Below are positions 42,508 through 54,019 of a DNA stretch of 64,000 nt, piece after piece. The DNA is from Oopsacas minuta (Eukaryota; Porifera; Hexactinellida; Lyssacinosida; Leucopsacidae): positions 682,001-746,000 of the forward strand of contig JAKMXF010000343.1 in the NCBI GenBank assembly GCA_024704765.1, in the 5' to 3' direction. A program made the position numbers and the translations under genes. Position 1 is the stretch's first letter, and each line of letters begins with the position of its first letter. Under the pieces are notes generated by a model that was given only the letters and a program-made list of their open reading frames with translations, was not told the DNA's origin and searched no databases.

Positions 42508-43142
42508 TAGACATGGGGTAAAATACATATGTACTTGTATTTGAGAGTATTGAAATATTATTTTCAAGTATTTGTATTGTATTTATATTTTAATTTTCTC
42601 TTAATGAGAGTATTTGTATTTTGTATTTAAATACTTTCAAAAAGTACTTAAAATCTTCAAATACTTTATAAATACAATCAAATATTTACTATACACACAT
42701 AATAAGTTCCAGTTATTCATATATGAGGTAGATGAAAGTATGTTGTTAACCCAACAACAAAGTCAAAGTTCCACTCAATGATCTCCAGATTTTTCGATGT
42801 CCATTAGGTGTTGAAGGCAACTTTTCTGCTAAATGCAAGCTATGCCAATCAGAAATATCAGTTTCTACTAAGGTTAGATTAAGTAATATAAAAGTGAATT
42901 GCATATTCAACATCATTTGTCTATTAAATATAGACGGATACGGAGGATGAGAATTTTGTTAATATAATAACCATGGTCCGGACAGAACATATTAGAATTT
43001 GCATCGGTTTTGGCGAATTGTATATGTGTTTGTAATTAAATACATTCCAAAGTATTTGTATTTGTATTTGTATGTTATTTGAGAGTTTCACAAGTATTTG
43101 TATTGGTAATAAATATTTTTCAAGTATTTGATCCCATGTCTA
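42508..43142. mobile_element. Short hAT with BED-finger remnant
   Basis: The termini TAGACATGGG(G/A)T are inverted. The flanking octamers GTCTTGTG (42500-42507) and GTCTTGGG (43143-43150) match at 7 of 8 positions, a clear hAT-type target duplication. The subterminal regions are AGTATTTGTATTT-rich. The centre (about 42780-42890, plus) retains NFSAKCKLCQSEISVSTKVR, a BED-like zinc finger start. It is non-autonomous. Confidence 0.75.
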
Positions 43143-43150
43143 GTCTTGGG

Positions 43151-43306
43151 TGTGGTATGGATGGTGTCTCTACTGCCGTGGTCAGCAGGGCTAGTAGAAT
43201 TTGGCTGATACTGCTGGTGATTGTATTTTGTGGTTGACGATCGGTCTGCAGATATCTACTAGGTCTTTGGCCTGGTGTATGCAGGTGTTGTGTTTTAGAC
43301 AATATC
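43151..43306 (-). pseudogene. Possible retroelement remnant left of mariner 2
   Basis: The minus strand reads HQAKDLVDICRPIVNHKIQS before a stop. The DNA on the other side of the mariner (44640-44960, minus) reads FILQELLEHGLTFQQPLP and PPPMVYIKAFSSLKQALTNV. Both look protein-coding in origin and may be the 5' part of the same retroelement as 29083-30310. This is weak. Confidence 0.25.
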
Positions 43307-43307
43307 A

Positions 43308-44630
43308 GTGCGTTCAATAAGTCTTGCGGTTCATGTATATCTCAGGAATTAGTCAAGTAATATATCTAACTTTCATATATTATAAGCCCATATAGTTAAA
43401 CTCCATATACTGAAAGTTTCAAGCTTATTCAATACAATTATGAATTTTTGAGATAATTACGTGTAGTCAATTCATACCTACTGTTCAATTTATGGCTTCA
43501 AAGGATGATAATTTCAACCTCAAATGGCGAGTTTACATAGAGCTTCGCACAATACTCAAGATCCAGCCCGTACAGATCTTCAGCGAGTTACAGGAGATAT
43601 TTTGCGTGGATTGCCCTTTCAGATCTACTGTAGAGTGATGGGCTGGCCGTTTTAGATCTGGTGATGCTGATGTCACAGATTTGCCTCGATTTGGAATACC
43701 GGTATCCGCCACCACTTCAGAAGATATCGCACTCATTGAAAGTATGGTCATGGAAGACAAGTGCATTACTGTCAATCAGTTAGAACAAAGAATAGAGATT
43801 TCATCGGGAGCTATTCATACAATTCTGACGACTGAGCTTGGCTACCGATCGAATTGTGGGAAATGGGTCCGCATAAGCTCAGTGAGAATCAAAGGTTGGC
43901 ACGACTGAATATTGCCAAGAAACTCTTGGAAGCTTATGAGAACTGTGATTCTAGACACATAACAGAGATTATTGCAGGTGACGAGACGTGGGTGTACTAT
44001 TCAACACCATATAGCAAGGATAAAAAGCGATCATGGGTGAGGGGCGACGAACAATCGGCGAAAATTCCTAGGCCCGACTTCAGAAAACCTAAGATTATGT
44101 ATATCATCTTCTTCAGTAGTCATGAAATTGTCTTGCAATTACCTTGTGAGAGTGGCAAGGCTGTTACTGCTACTTTCTTTACAGAGCAAGTGCTCCCAAA
44201 CTTGATAAAAATATAGAAAAGTACCGCCCGAAACCGGAACTCAAGGAATGAAGATGTTAATTGATAACGCCAGTTCCATACAGCTAAGCTTACCAAAAAT
44301 TTCTTGGATATAGAAGGGTTAGAATTACTTCCCCATCCATCATACTCACCAGACCTAGCTCCTTGTGATTTTTGGCTATTCCCCGAGCTTAAAATCTACC
44401 ATCAAGGCACAGATTTTAACACATTACAAGTACTCGGAACGGACCTGTACCAATACTTTCAAATCCATCCCCGAAGAAGAGTACAGAAATGTGTTTTACA
44501 AGTGGGTGGAAAGTTAAAACTTTGTGTATCTGCAGGAGGGGATTACTTTGAATGAATAATATAGTGAATTAGTGTATATTGTGTTTTGTATCATATTCTA
44601 TATCACCCGCAAGACTCATTGAACGCCCTA
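43308..44630 (+). mobile_element. Second mariner, inactive
   Basis: Inverted ends GCGTTCAATAAGTCTTGCGG (left, near 43310) and CCGCAAGACTCATTGAACGC (right, to about 44628), a TA at the right edge, and a length of about 1.32 kb. The left TA is degraded. The ends are different from those of the mariner at 30562, so this is another lineage. Confidence 0.8.
43492..44555 (+). pseudogene. Mariner 2 transposase, multiple lesions
   Basis: The ATG at 43492 (MASKDDNFNLKWRVYIELR) is followed by an in-frame TGA after FRSTVE, then WAGRFRSGDADVTDLPRFG. The N-terminal and linker part continues to 43908, shifts frame, and GDETWVYY (first Asp) follows in 43854-44216. The second Asp is within LIDNAS and the third is in YSPDLAPCDFWL (44304-44555). 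At least two frameshifts and two stops are present. It keeps all three catalytic Asp codons. Confidence 0.8.
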
Positions 44631-44959
44631 GTATGAGTGCGGTTTTGTGTGTTTCACTTTAAAGTACATGGTGGGGACTCAATCATCTGGGTTGTTAAGC
44701 GGGGTGTCAGGGTTTACATTGGTTAGTGCTTGCTTTAGGGATGAGAATGCTTTAATGTACACCATGGGCGGTGGTTGGTTTTCCTCATGGTTGAGAATTC
44801 CCTGGAACGGAGTTAGGAAAGGGTTGCTGGAATGTTAGTCCATGTTCCAATAGTTCCTGCAGGATGAAGCCAGTCTTTATGTTTGCTGTATCGTGTAGGA
44901 AGACTGGAGGGGCTATATATTCCCAGGTAGATGTTAGTTTAGGAAGTATGAAAAGTTTT

Positions 44960-45854
44960 TGTACAATATTTTAAAAATATCTGGAGTAATGGAATATTTC
45001 TTTTTAAAAGTCTCAACAAATATTTGGCTGAAGATGTTATATTAGAAATGTGTTCTACAAAATTTAGGCTACATCAGCTTATACACATAAATCCTTCAAT
45101 GATGTTGGAAAATATAGAATAACTCATTTTTTCATTATTTCCCATATGTAAATTACGACATTTGTGGTCATAGTCATGTGGTTTAGCTGCGACATGGCCT
45201 ACTATGAACACGGCCCGCTAAGCAAGAATTGCCAAAATAATATCCAGGCCATTTATTACATTCTCTTTGATCATGAAAAATTGCAGTTATCATTCAAATT
45301 CTACTATAAATAGGTTCCACATACGGCGGAGAAATCTGGAATACTTTTGATCCTACATTTCAGGTTATTTTAACCACAATGACGCAATCAAATTCACCTT
45401 CAATTATGGTAATTATTTTACAAATAAATACCAATATGATCGAAAACGCACATATCTCATGAAATGAATCATGATTCGTATTAACTTGGCACAAAAACAC
45501 AATAGAAAGACCGTATTAAATAAACTCATAAAAATTGTTAACAATTATGATATATCGCTTACATTTTTTGATCGAATTTCTTCTTTTTTCTAGGATTGAC
45601 GTTTTAACGTTGTTTTTACGGCGAATATCACTAAATGTGATAATTTAACAAGTGTTCATAAAAATGAGGATCTTCTGATTCAACTAATGGTCCTGTCAAA
45701 TCCATTCCAACTCTATACCAAACTTTAGTCATAACAGGAAGTGGTTATAGTATTGCTAGAAGAGAGTTACTTGGAAAAAGGTTGCAACAAAATGAAATAT
45801 AAAAGTGTTAGAATTTACATTCTCATTCACTTTGAATGGCTATCATGGAATATT
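44960..45854. other. No gene seen
   Basis: AT-rich sequence with no recognisable exon or element end. 45155-45330 has a few GC-richer words but no inverted repeat that I can define. Confidence 0.35.
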
Positions 45855-46202
45855 CTAAAATAATTTAATCTGGTTAGTATAGGTATGTTTTGGCAAGTAT
45901 GTGAGCTTTAGTCTATCCCATTGATGAATCTTATGAATACCATCAAATATTTGCTTATTTGGAAAACCTGAATATTGAAATATGTTCCAGAAGATTTGAA
46001 ACTTAGAAGGGGTTTGGTCATTTACAATTTTGGTAATTTCATTCAAAACTGGCTTATCATGATTTGATACGATTGTAACAGATCGATTGAGTTTTTCATT
46101 CAATGGATTGGAAATGGATAACAAATCTGGATCGATTGGATTGGATTGGCACCTTGGATTGTTGTCATCTAAATACGGCCTCCAATTGTCTTCGTTAATC
46201 GG
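45855..46202 (-). CDS. Candidate terminal exon of an unidentified gene
   Basis: A pyrimidine-rich acceptor (TTTTTATTTAG) precedes 46202 on the minus strand. 115 codons then run in phase 0 to TAG at 45855-45857. The sequence begins PINEDNWRPYLDDNNPRCQS and continues NPLNEKLNRSVTIVSNHDK and FQYSGFPNKQIFDGIHKIHQ. It has ordinary amino-acid composition and no repeats, so it looks genuinely coding, but I recognise no family. The KRBA2-like element immediately to the right (from 46357) may have separated it from its upstream exons. Confidence 0.4.
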   Translation of the reverse strand, partial: PINEDNWRPYLDDNNPRCQSNPIDPDLLSISNPLNEKLNRSVTIVSNHDKPVLNEITKIVNDQTPSKFQIFWNIFQYSGFPNKQIFDGIHKIHQWDRLKLTYLPKHTYTNQIKLF

Positions 46203-46356
46203 CTAAATAAAAATCCTTGAATCTCTTCATTCATAAACACTTGTTTAATAGTCAATAATATGGCTTCGTAATTCAGATAGTGTTTGTCCGATCATAATGT
46301 AAAGTCGGAAAGAGTTTGAATATATTTCGTATTTGAATCAACTCACACACAACAAC

Positions 46357-48287
46357 ATGGATTATCCCTATGAAGAAAATTTAATAGGGAGCTTTACAAG
46401 AAATATGAGACTTGTAAAAAAATTTTGATGCCCAAAGATGAACATTATTCAACTATTGAAGATTTTAAATCAGCAGCTGCAAACCCTGCTACCAAGAACT
46501 GTCATTGTTAATATCTTCTTCAAAAGTAAGTCTAAATTCAGTTCTTATAAATTTGAATGCATAGTTATACTTTTTCATAATACTAACTAAATAATATTTA
46601 TTATTACTTTGTTATCATAAAACAAATTTTACAAATAGTATCTATCTGAGATTAAAGGAAAACTGTTCTACAACTTATAACAATATATTGCTTGTATTTT
46701 TTTACGAGATATTCCAGTGTGGTGACCTAGAGAAACTGATTAAGAAGCGCCAAAATCTTGAAGAAACCCCAATGTACTATGCGAGCATTGAGGATACCTA
46801 CAATGTGGTTAGACGAGCACACTTATCTACTGGTCATGGGGACGTGATTTTATGTTAAAGGAACTCGGAATAAAATATGCCAATATCACTCGGGATGCCC
46901 TGGAATTGTTTAAATCCTATTGCCAGGAGTGCCACAAAGTGTAAACCTCCTATGACCAAAGGTGTTATTCTCACAAGTGAGTTTTCTTCCCGTGCACATA
47001 TCGACTTGATCAACATGCAGACTATGGAACAGAACTCGTTCAAATGGATTCTGGTGTATCAGGACTACTTGACCAAGTTTGTGATCTTACGTCCCTTAAC
47101 CTCGCACATCATCTCCTGGATATACTCCTTTTCATTGGTGCCCCCGCTCTCTGCAAAGTGACAATGGCAGTGAGTTCACAGACAGGTGATCCAAGAACTC
47201 AAATTGTATGGCCTGCGCTCATCATGGTTCATGGTAAGCCACGCCACCCACAGAGCGAAGGTTCAGTGGGACGTGCTAATGGTGACATCAAAGACATGCT
47301 TATTGCCTGGATTGGGGACACTTCTACAGCTGACTGGTGGTCAACAGGCATCAAGTTCGTTCAATTTCAAAAAAACTCCAGCCTCCATTCTGGAATCAAA
47401 AGAGCTCCATATGCTGTCATGTTTGGCTGTGATGTTAAAGTTGGTCTGACTTCTTCATTTCTTCCTACAGGAGTGATTGAATGCATGCAGAACGAGGATG
47501 ACCTCTTGTTAGCACTAGACACACCACATACCGAGACACAACAACCAAGTCCCTCTTCAACTGTAGCTGATCCAAATCTACCCAATACCAGTCAAAGCAA
47601 CTTGATAGACATTGAAGATTTGGGACTTGTAAATACAAGTCCCAACTCTCCCATCTCTACTGACGATCTGCTGGTAGCAACTGTCAATGAAAATATTTCA
47701 GCGATTGATACAATCATGTCAGTACTCACTGCAGATCCTACATTTACAAACAATTTACTCAAGTCATAGGATCCACCTCTCAGGAGCTCTGAATCTATGA
47801 ATAGCATCACCTCACGCATAGATAGCATATTAATGGAACGACAGGATGCCATAACTGCTCAGTTTGCCAAAGCTGAACGAATGGTGAAAAAAGTCGGACT
47901 GATCTAGCTCATGGACATCCTGGTAATAATGTTGCAGTACCAATACCTCTGGTTGATAGAGGACGTGGTGACCCCCCTAACATTCTGGGAGTGATCCTTG
48001 AACGTAACGAAAAAAACATGTACATACACTAATCTGGTATTCTTAAATCAAGGTATCGCCGCAACCAGTTTGTGTCCACAACGCCTTTAAAAAAGAAACA
48101 AAAGTAGATCACACTAAAACGACTACTTATGGAAGTCAGGGCTATGTGAAATACAACCGTGCTGGGCCCAAACGTTGCGAAAGTAACAGATGTGTATGTT
48201 TCGAGAACAAGGGTAAATGTTCTAGTCGTTGCCATAGCAGCTTGGCATGTAGCAGAAGTAACCATTGCAAAGACTGGAAAAATTGAC
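46357..48287 (+). pseudogene. KRBA2-like integrase, inactive (E to G)
   Basis: Pieces in order: MDYPYEENLIGSFTRN (46357); QCGDLEKLIKKRQNLEETPM and EDTYNVVRRAHLSTGHG (46713-46845); KYANITRDALELFKSYCQEC; IDLINMQTMEQNSFKWILVY (46998-47060, first catalytic Asp region); LQSDNGSEFTD in another frame (47150-47190, second Asp); HGKPRHPQSEGSVGRANGDI (47230-47290). Relatives have SVERANGD here, so the third catalytic Glu is replaced by Gly. FVQFQKNSSLHSGIKRAPYA follows, then the stop at 47769, and in a later frame the Cys-rich tail CESNRCVCFENKGKCSSRCH (to 48287). Several frameshifts. Family identification is from memory. Confidence 0.75.
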
Positions 48288-48537
48288 ATTTTGTAAAATA
48301 TTTCAATTTCATTATCTGTCATTTTACGTACACTAAAATAAATCTTTCATCTATAAAAATCACTAGTTCAATTCAGTCATTTCATGTAATAACTGACCAT
48401 AAATTCTAGCCGTTTCATGAAAGAGCTGGAAAATTTAGTCATTGCACGAAATTACTAAGGGTCTCAGCCATTACGCGAAATGCCTCAAATTTTAGGAATT
48501 ACGTGATTTGACTGATTACACAGATTGACTGTACATA
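46357..48537 (+). mobile_element. KRBA2-like integrase DNA element, second copy
   Basis: This is the longer relative of the element at 20465-21444. The right end (to about 48537) reads GACTGATTACACAGATTGAC then TGTA, close to the other copy's GACTGATTTTACACATTGAC. Subterminal repeats of the TCA-TT-ACGAAATTACT type fill 48370-48537. A matching left end was not found, so the copy may be truncated on that side. Confidence 0.65.
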
Positions 48538-48540
48538 TAC

Positions 48541-49193
48541 AAGTTAAAATCAAATTAGTATTCTCAATGTGCAATAAATATTATAATAATAGATGTTCCT
48601 CATATATTATTCATACTACAACACTTAAGGAAATAGTTATGAGGGTTTTGCAAGGGAAAACTTGCTAATAGAGCAACTCAATCAATTTGAAAATACTATT
48701 GTTGTATGTACACGTACATACGTGTATGTGATAATATAATACGTATGAGGATATTGTAGTACACGTGTGTGTGTGAGTGTATCCTAAAGAGTTCGAGGCT
48801 AATAAACTGACTAAAAGTTCGTGTATTAGTAAGTTCTTCTTGCTTATAAACAAACTAAAGGTTCCCTTATTATGTATTTGCACATCATGTTTTTATGAGA
48901 AAACTTAGTTATAGGGGAACTTGCTAATAAGGGAACACAATAAATGCAATTTGGGCCATTGTGACCCTAAAAAAATTTGCTAATTAGCGAACTTGTTTAT
49001 ACATAAATCCCTATACCTTTGCTCCGTGCACTGAAAAAACTTGCTAATAAGGCTATTGCTAATAGGCGAACTCTACTGTATAAACAAAGCATCAAATATG
49101 TACTAAGTAAAATTTCCAAATATAGACATTAAAATTAATGTAAATGCGTCGAAGGCACAGAGAGGTTCAAAAACGAAATAAGAGAAGAAAGAA
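48541..49193. repeat. AACTTGCTAATAAGG repeats, MITE right end
   Basis: AACTTGCTAATA-like words recur at about 48660, 48920, 48978 and 49040. The tract ends GCGAACTCTACTGTA (49067-49081), the reverse of a CAGTAGAGTTCGC terminus typical of pogo/Tc1-like MITEs. The partner end near 48650 is degenerate. No gene. Confidence 0.4.
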
Positions 49194-50710
49194 AAAATCT
49201 CAAATCGTCTGTGCCGACCGAAATTTACCAAATTAATTTTGTGGACTATTGAAATTATATTATTCTACTAAATATCCATTTTAGCAAAGAAAGAAAAATT
49301 GAAATTTAATAATCTTGTTAGACCTTTCAAAATGTTAAAATCGAATTATACTCCCTGTTTACCCCTATTTAACAAGTGGAAACTAATCCCTAGGATAGCT
49401 TTGAAATGTTCACCAAAAGGTGTGAGAGATGATTGATCATATGATAAATCAGTGTATATATATTTAATAGAATGTATTTACCAATAGAATTGCAGTCTAC
49501 ATCAATACAAATACATTACAGTGCTATTTATATTACATTCACACCAAGAGAACTAATTTTATGTATTTATGCTCTATTTGTAAAACCATCCAATCTGATT
49601 GGGCTAAATACAGGTGTCAAAAGGTGTAAAAATAATACATTAGAAATTTTCCAAATGTCAGGTGCACAACTAGATGTCACTGCACTACGAGTACACATGC
49701 CAAATTTGGTGTCTTAATCTTTGAAGGTGTGAACAGCAGAGCGAAAACATATAGATAGATAGATAGATAGGCGGCACTACTAAGGGACCACACAGTTAAG
49801 GTGCGGCTCTTATCTAGATCTATACTATATTATAATCATTTTATATCGTATGTACCATTTTTACTGTGTCGACTATAGTGGCCCAGTGCTAATCTCAGTG
49901 CCTATTTTTATAGTAGACATTAAGTAAATTTTTAGTAAAATACAATACAAATTAGTAACATATTATCTCGGTAATGTTGCAGTGCAATCAAGTTATTGGT
50001 GTAATCGCGAATACACTGGTGCACTTGTGATAGTGATTCAATGGTTTATCGTTTATCAGTAAAGCTAATTTATCAACATTGATTTTGTAGCGTCGAATCG
50101 TTCCAATTTGATTGTCTAAATAGCTGAATAATATGTTAACTAATAACTACGATAACCATATTACGCTATTCTAAATTATGAAAATAGTATATAATATCTT
50201 TGAATTGATTACTACAATAATTTACAGACCGAATAGTATATTTCCGCGTTTTATTGGATCGTTACCCAAAAAATACAATAATGAGTAGTAATAAAGGCAG
50301 GAGCTGAGCGGTGCTGCTTAAAAAAAACAAAGAGAAGAGAGTAATGCCGAAAGCCAACGCTCCGCTGGCACAATTCACGAGCTTTTGATTCCAGTCAGCC
50401 GCTTTACCCTTGACCATTCCTGCCTCTGATCTAGAACCTTCTATAACTTTTGCAATCGACGAGACAGAGTCCTTACAGGTTGATTGGATGGATACAACCG
50501 AAGATGGAGGCTCGACATCTGATTTCGATTCAGAACCTAATCTAACTATTGAAACCTATTCAGAGAACGATAATGTTCAACAGTGTGCTAACATACTGTA
50601 GATCTTGAACTCTTCTCTGATGTCGGAGTCTGAAATATTCAATTACCTGATTCAATTCGGATTGAAATCGTGTTGTGTGGACCAAATAATCTTCAAAACA
50701 AGGATCAACA

Positions 50711-51610
50711 AGTAGCGGCGTACCAAGGGGGAAGTGGTGGGGGGCGGTTCGCCCCAGGTGCCACTCAAAGGGGAGGTGCCAACCTTGACTGAGAGAGATA
50801 CATTATATTATATATTTTTGAGATCCAAGATATAGTTACTGCGTTCCTATACATACCCGCTAAACTATAATACGTTTATTTAGCAAAATAGATTCATCAT
50901 GCCAGCATTATATAACAATCAAAACATATGTTGGAAAATAAAAATCTCACATACAGGGTGGGAAAAAAACGGGTCCGAACAATTAGCTTCGAATGTGCAT
51001 AATATTTAAGAAAGATTAACAAAACCTTATAGTTATAGAGCTAAAATGGCGTACAAGACGAATACAAGCTGTTATTATTGTAGGTTGAAAGTCTACGAGG
51101 ATTAGAGCTTATGTTCGAGATGAACACTATAAAAATCTTTTCATTTTTGGATTTTTAGAGCAAAATTCCCATTACATTCTTCAGAACAATTTATCCCGAA
51201 ATGACTTGCACGCTCTTCGGACCTACTATTTAGGTTTTTAACAGTTTTCTCAGTCCGAAATTTCTTAACCCAACCCTGAATTCTCGATTTCGAGGGCGCA
51301 TTTTTGGACATCGATTATAAGCAAAAATTTCTGTAATTTCCTTGAAGGATGGCGTTTCAAAAACTCTCTGAACTCGTTAAGACTTCTACTGAATACTCTA
51401 TTACTTTATCTTTACATAGAATAATTAGATTATTATTGCTTTGTTTGACTAATATTTTCTATTTGGCCTGAAATGTGCACGGGCCCGTTATTTTGGCCCA
51501 CCCGATATATGTACAATATACATACTTGGCTATATATTGTATAAAATACGGAAAAGGGTGTGCCAACCTCAGAATCCGCCCCGGGTACCAAAGGTGCTTG
51601 GTACGCCACT
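50711..51610. mobile_element. Nested element, AGTGGCGTACCAAG ends
   Basis: The ends AGTAGCGGCGTACCAAG (50711) and CTTGGTACGCCACT (to 51610) are inverted. Inner flanks share GGTGCCAACC-like text (GGAGGTGCCAACC left, GTGCCAACCTC right). It interrupts the hAT transposase reading and itself contains a further element (50954-51505). Subtracting that leaves about 350 bp, so it is a small non-autonomous element. Confidence 0.6.
50954..51505. mobile_element. Innermost Tc1/mariner-type element
   Basis: The ends CAGGGTGGGAAAAAAACGGG and, reversed, TCGGGTGGGCCAAAATAACG are flanked by TA on both sides (50952-50953, 51506-51507). The length is 552 bp. It is a non-autonomous derivative with only faint traces of a transposase on the minus strand. 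Confidence 0.65.
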
Positions 51611-53196
51611 GTCGGCCATTAAATCTATAGAAAGTCTGGTGCCAACCCCAAGGGAGAAATTAAAACTATCAACAGATTGGTTTTACCGCAAGCTTGAAAA
51701 CGGGGAAAAAGTACACAGATCATGGATGTCGTACTCCCTCTAACAGATGTCACTACTGTTTCTGCGTAGATTTTCTCTGGAACTCAGTTGTCGAATCAAA
51801 CTCAATGTGATTTTGTAATTAAATGCTTTAAAACCTGGTGGAAACTAAACCCAAAAGTTGTGGATCATGAAAGAAGCGACGTACACAACTTAGTATTTGA
51901 TAAGTGGAAAGAAATGGCAATGCGATTAGACAATGGTCAAACTTTGGAAAGGAGTCTACAAATGGTAATAGATGCTGAAAGAAAGAAATGAGTCAATGTT
52001 CTAAATCGCATCGTTGATGTCAAAACATAATTTACCGCTTTGTCGTCACAAAAATTCCTTACTGAAGAAGGGAATCCTGGAACTTTCTAGAATTAACAAA
52101 CCTCATTTCTAAGTACGATCCCGTATTACGAAACACGTAACACATATACGTTTGGTGAACAAAATGAGAAATATTATTCTACGAATATTTCTCATTATGT
52201 GTGTCAGTATTGCGAGCTGTGAAAGAAGTTTTTCTAAATTAAAACTCATAAAGACATACCTCAGATCGACAATGAATCAAGTGCGACTCAATATCTTAGT
52301 GACCTTGTTAATAGAAAGAAAGTTAACCGAAGGGATGAATTTTGATATCATAATCAAAGATTTCGTGTCAATGAAAGGAAGATGAGTTTTCCAAAATGGG
52401 AGTGACAATATATGCATTGTTATATAAAATACATAATATAACAACGATTGTTAATGAATGAACAATGAAACCAATAAAAATATAAATGGGGAAAAAGCCA
52501 CAATTTAAGCTCATACACTAGCCAACTTGAGACAGAACAATGCGTCGAGGGCGGCATAGATGTAAGCTACGCCTCAGTCTATCTGTGTTAAAATATACAA
52601 CAGCCTACATCATCACATATATCAAGAAAATTATTTGACAAATACCACTGTGGCTTCTGGGTTTATATTATTAGGCCGGACTGATTTTACGAGAACTTTA
52701 GCACTGCAATGTATTTGTATAGAATGTAGATTGCAATTTTATTGGTCAATAAATTCTATTTAGTTTATATACGTACACATATTTATCATATGACTAATCA
52801 GATTTTCACACCTTTTGGGAAATATTTAAAAGTTTTCTAGATATTAGTTTCCACCAACAAATTAGGGGTAAACAGTGAAGTATAATTTGATTCTGACACC
52901 CACAAATGCCTAACACGACGATTTAGTAAATTATTATATGCTATAAATCCACTATAATTAATTTAGTGAAATTTTTTCGGCACAGACTGTGATTTGAGAT
53001 TTTAGTCTATGTGACAAAGGTGCATACTTATTGTTTGCATGTATAAACTGTGGCAGAGTTTTGGAATATGTTTGCACCGGGAGTGCAGGGAAGTGTATTG
53101 TGTAAATTGAGCTGAAATAGTTATAGTTATGATAATCTGTTTACAAAATATTGCAATACAAATTAATTAACATATTCGAAAGATAGATCAGAAGAT

Positions 53197-53322
53197 TTAA
53201 TTCCGTTGTTGTAGCTTTTGTCTTTTAGATGTGGGTCTTTCAAATGACTGTTTCATACCGCCTCCCTTGTTCTGATATTTAATAGCTAGAGAATCGTTAA
53301 GTGCCCAAGGATTGTTGTCTTT
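53197..53322 (-). CDS. MFAP1: MFAP1 terminal exon
   Basis: Acceptor TGATTTAG; 41 codons to TAA at 53197-53199. It reads KDNNPWALNDSLAIKYQNKG, then GMKQSFERPTSKRQKL. The FERP(S/T)-K-RK end is the conserved C-terminus of MFAP1, a nuclear protein of the spliceosomal B complex needed for pre-mRNA splicing. It joins in phase 0 to the exon at 59894-59959. Identification rests on the recalled human C-terminus. Confidence 0.8.
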   Translation of the reverse strand, partial: KDNNPWALNDSLAIKYQNKGGGMKQSFERPTSKRQKLQQRN

Positions 53323-53537
53323 CTAAATCAGAAATAAGAACGTGTTAGCAATCAGAGCCGTAGACAACTTTTCAAAAGTAGGGGGAATTATTTCTTAGCT
53401 CCAAAGTTGAGTTGGTCCAAAGGGGGAACATAAAAAAAATACTACGCATAAGCGTAGGGGCACTAGTTAGGAGGGGGAGTAGGTCGGCTGAAATGTATTT
53501 CTCAGAAATTTTTCTACAGACAATAGTGGTCCGGATC

Positions 53538-53676
53538 ATAGGCGTAGCTAGGGGTTGATAGGAGTTGCTGGCAACACCTGGATTACTGGGATCACGTAAT
53601 GTCTATGTTATGGGGTTGCTAGCAACCCTAGTGAAATTATCAGCAACCACAGGGAGGTAAAGCTAGCTATGCCTCT
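53538..53676. mobile_element. MITE with GGCGTAGCTAGG ends
   Basis: CATAGGCGTAGCTAGGGG at the left is mirrored by AGCTAGCTATGCCTCTGG at the right, with an internal GTTGCTGGCAACA / GTTGCTAGCAACC hairpin set. A lone left end of the same type (CATAGGCGTAGCTAGGGC) is at 60810. Confidence 0.5.
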
Positions 53677-53835
53677 GGACTCTAAACGCTAATTATATTA
53701 GGAACCTTAATAACATTGTACATCTTTAGCTTGTAAGATTCAAGGATCTATTATTTACCTGGCAAAATTCTCAGAGCCGAAGTACAATTCTAAAATAAGT
53801 CGTTTAATATTAAGCCCTGCCAAATCGATCAAATA

Positions 53836-54016
53836 CCGTAGACTCTCTTTAATATTTACACCAGGACTACTAAAATTCGTACTCTTATCCGGAGTACTTA
53901 TTATCTGAACTAATTCACATTGAAAAGCCATTGAAGAGGATTAATAAAGTTTGAAAATTTATACTCATTATCCGGAGTTACGTCTTAACCCTGTTAGTAT
54001 CAACGAGACCCTAGTG
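53836..54016. mobile_element. Pogo/Tc1-like MITE, copy B
   Basis: 181 bp with TA flanks; ends CCGTAGACTCTC and CACTAGGGTCTCG. Its interior follows the 15617-15799 copy through AATTCGTACTCTTATCCGG, GAACTAATT and TCCGGAGTTACGTCTTAA. Confidence 0.65.
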
Positions 54017-54019
54017 TAA

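Larger units (their letters stand above)
50407..52385 (+). pseudogene. hAT transposase (TTF/ZMYM-type), interrupted
   Basis: N-terminal acidic piece 50407-50600. After the nested insertion comes TDWFYRKLENGEKVHRSWMSYS (51665-51740, TTF-type region), then WWKLNPKVVDHERSDVHN and ERSLQMVIDAERKK (51788-51991). A dimerisation region follows at 52152-52385: ASCERSFSKLKLIKTYLRST, NILVTLLIERKL. The central catalytic part is missing between 51991 and 52152. Frames differ among pieces. Confidence 0.7.
49194..53002 (+). mobile_element. 3.8-kb long-TIR element with hAT transposase remnants
   Basis: The arms 49194-49529 and 52698-53002 are imperfect reverse complements of over 300 bp. Both start AAATCTCAAATC..GTCTGTGCCG and contain the AAGGTGTGA..ATCATATGATAAAT module, then GAATGTATTTACCAATAGAA and ATACAAATACATTACAGTGC. 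Between them the plus strand carries a decayed ZMYM/TTF-type hAT transposase in pieces, and a second transposon inserted in the middle. Target duplication was not resolved. A (GATA)n tract lies at 49752-49771. Confidence 0.65.
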
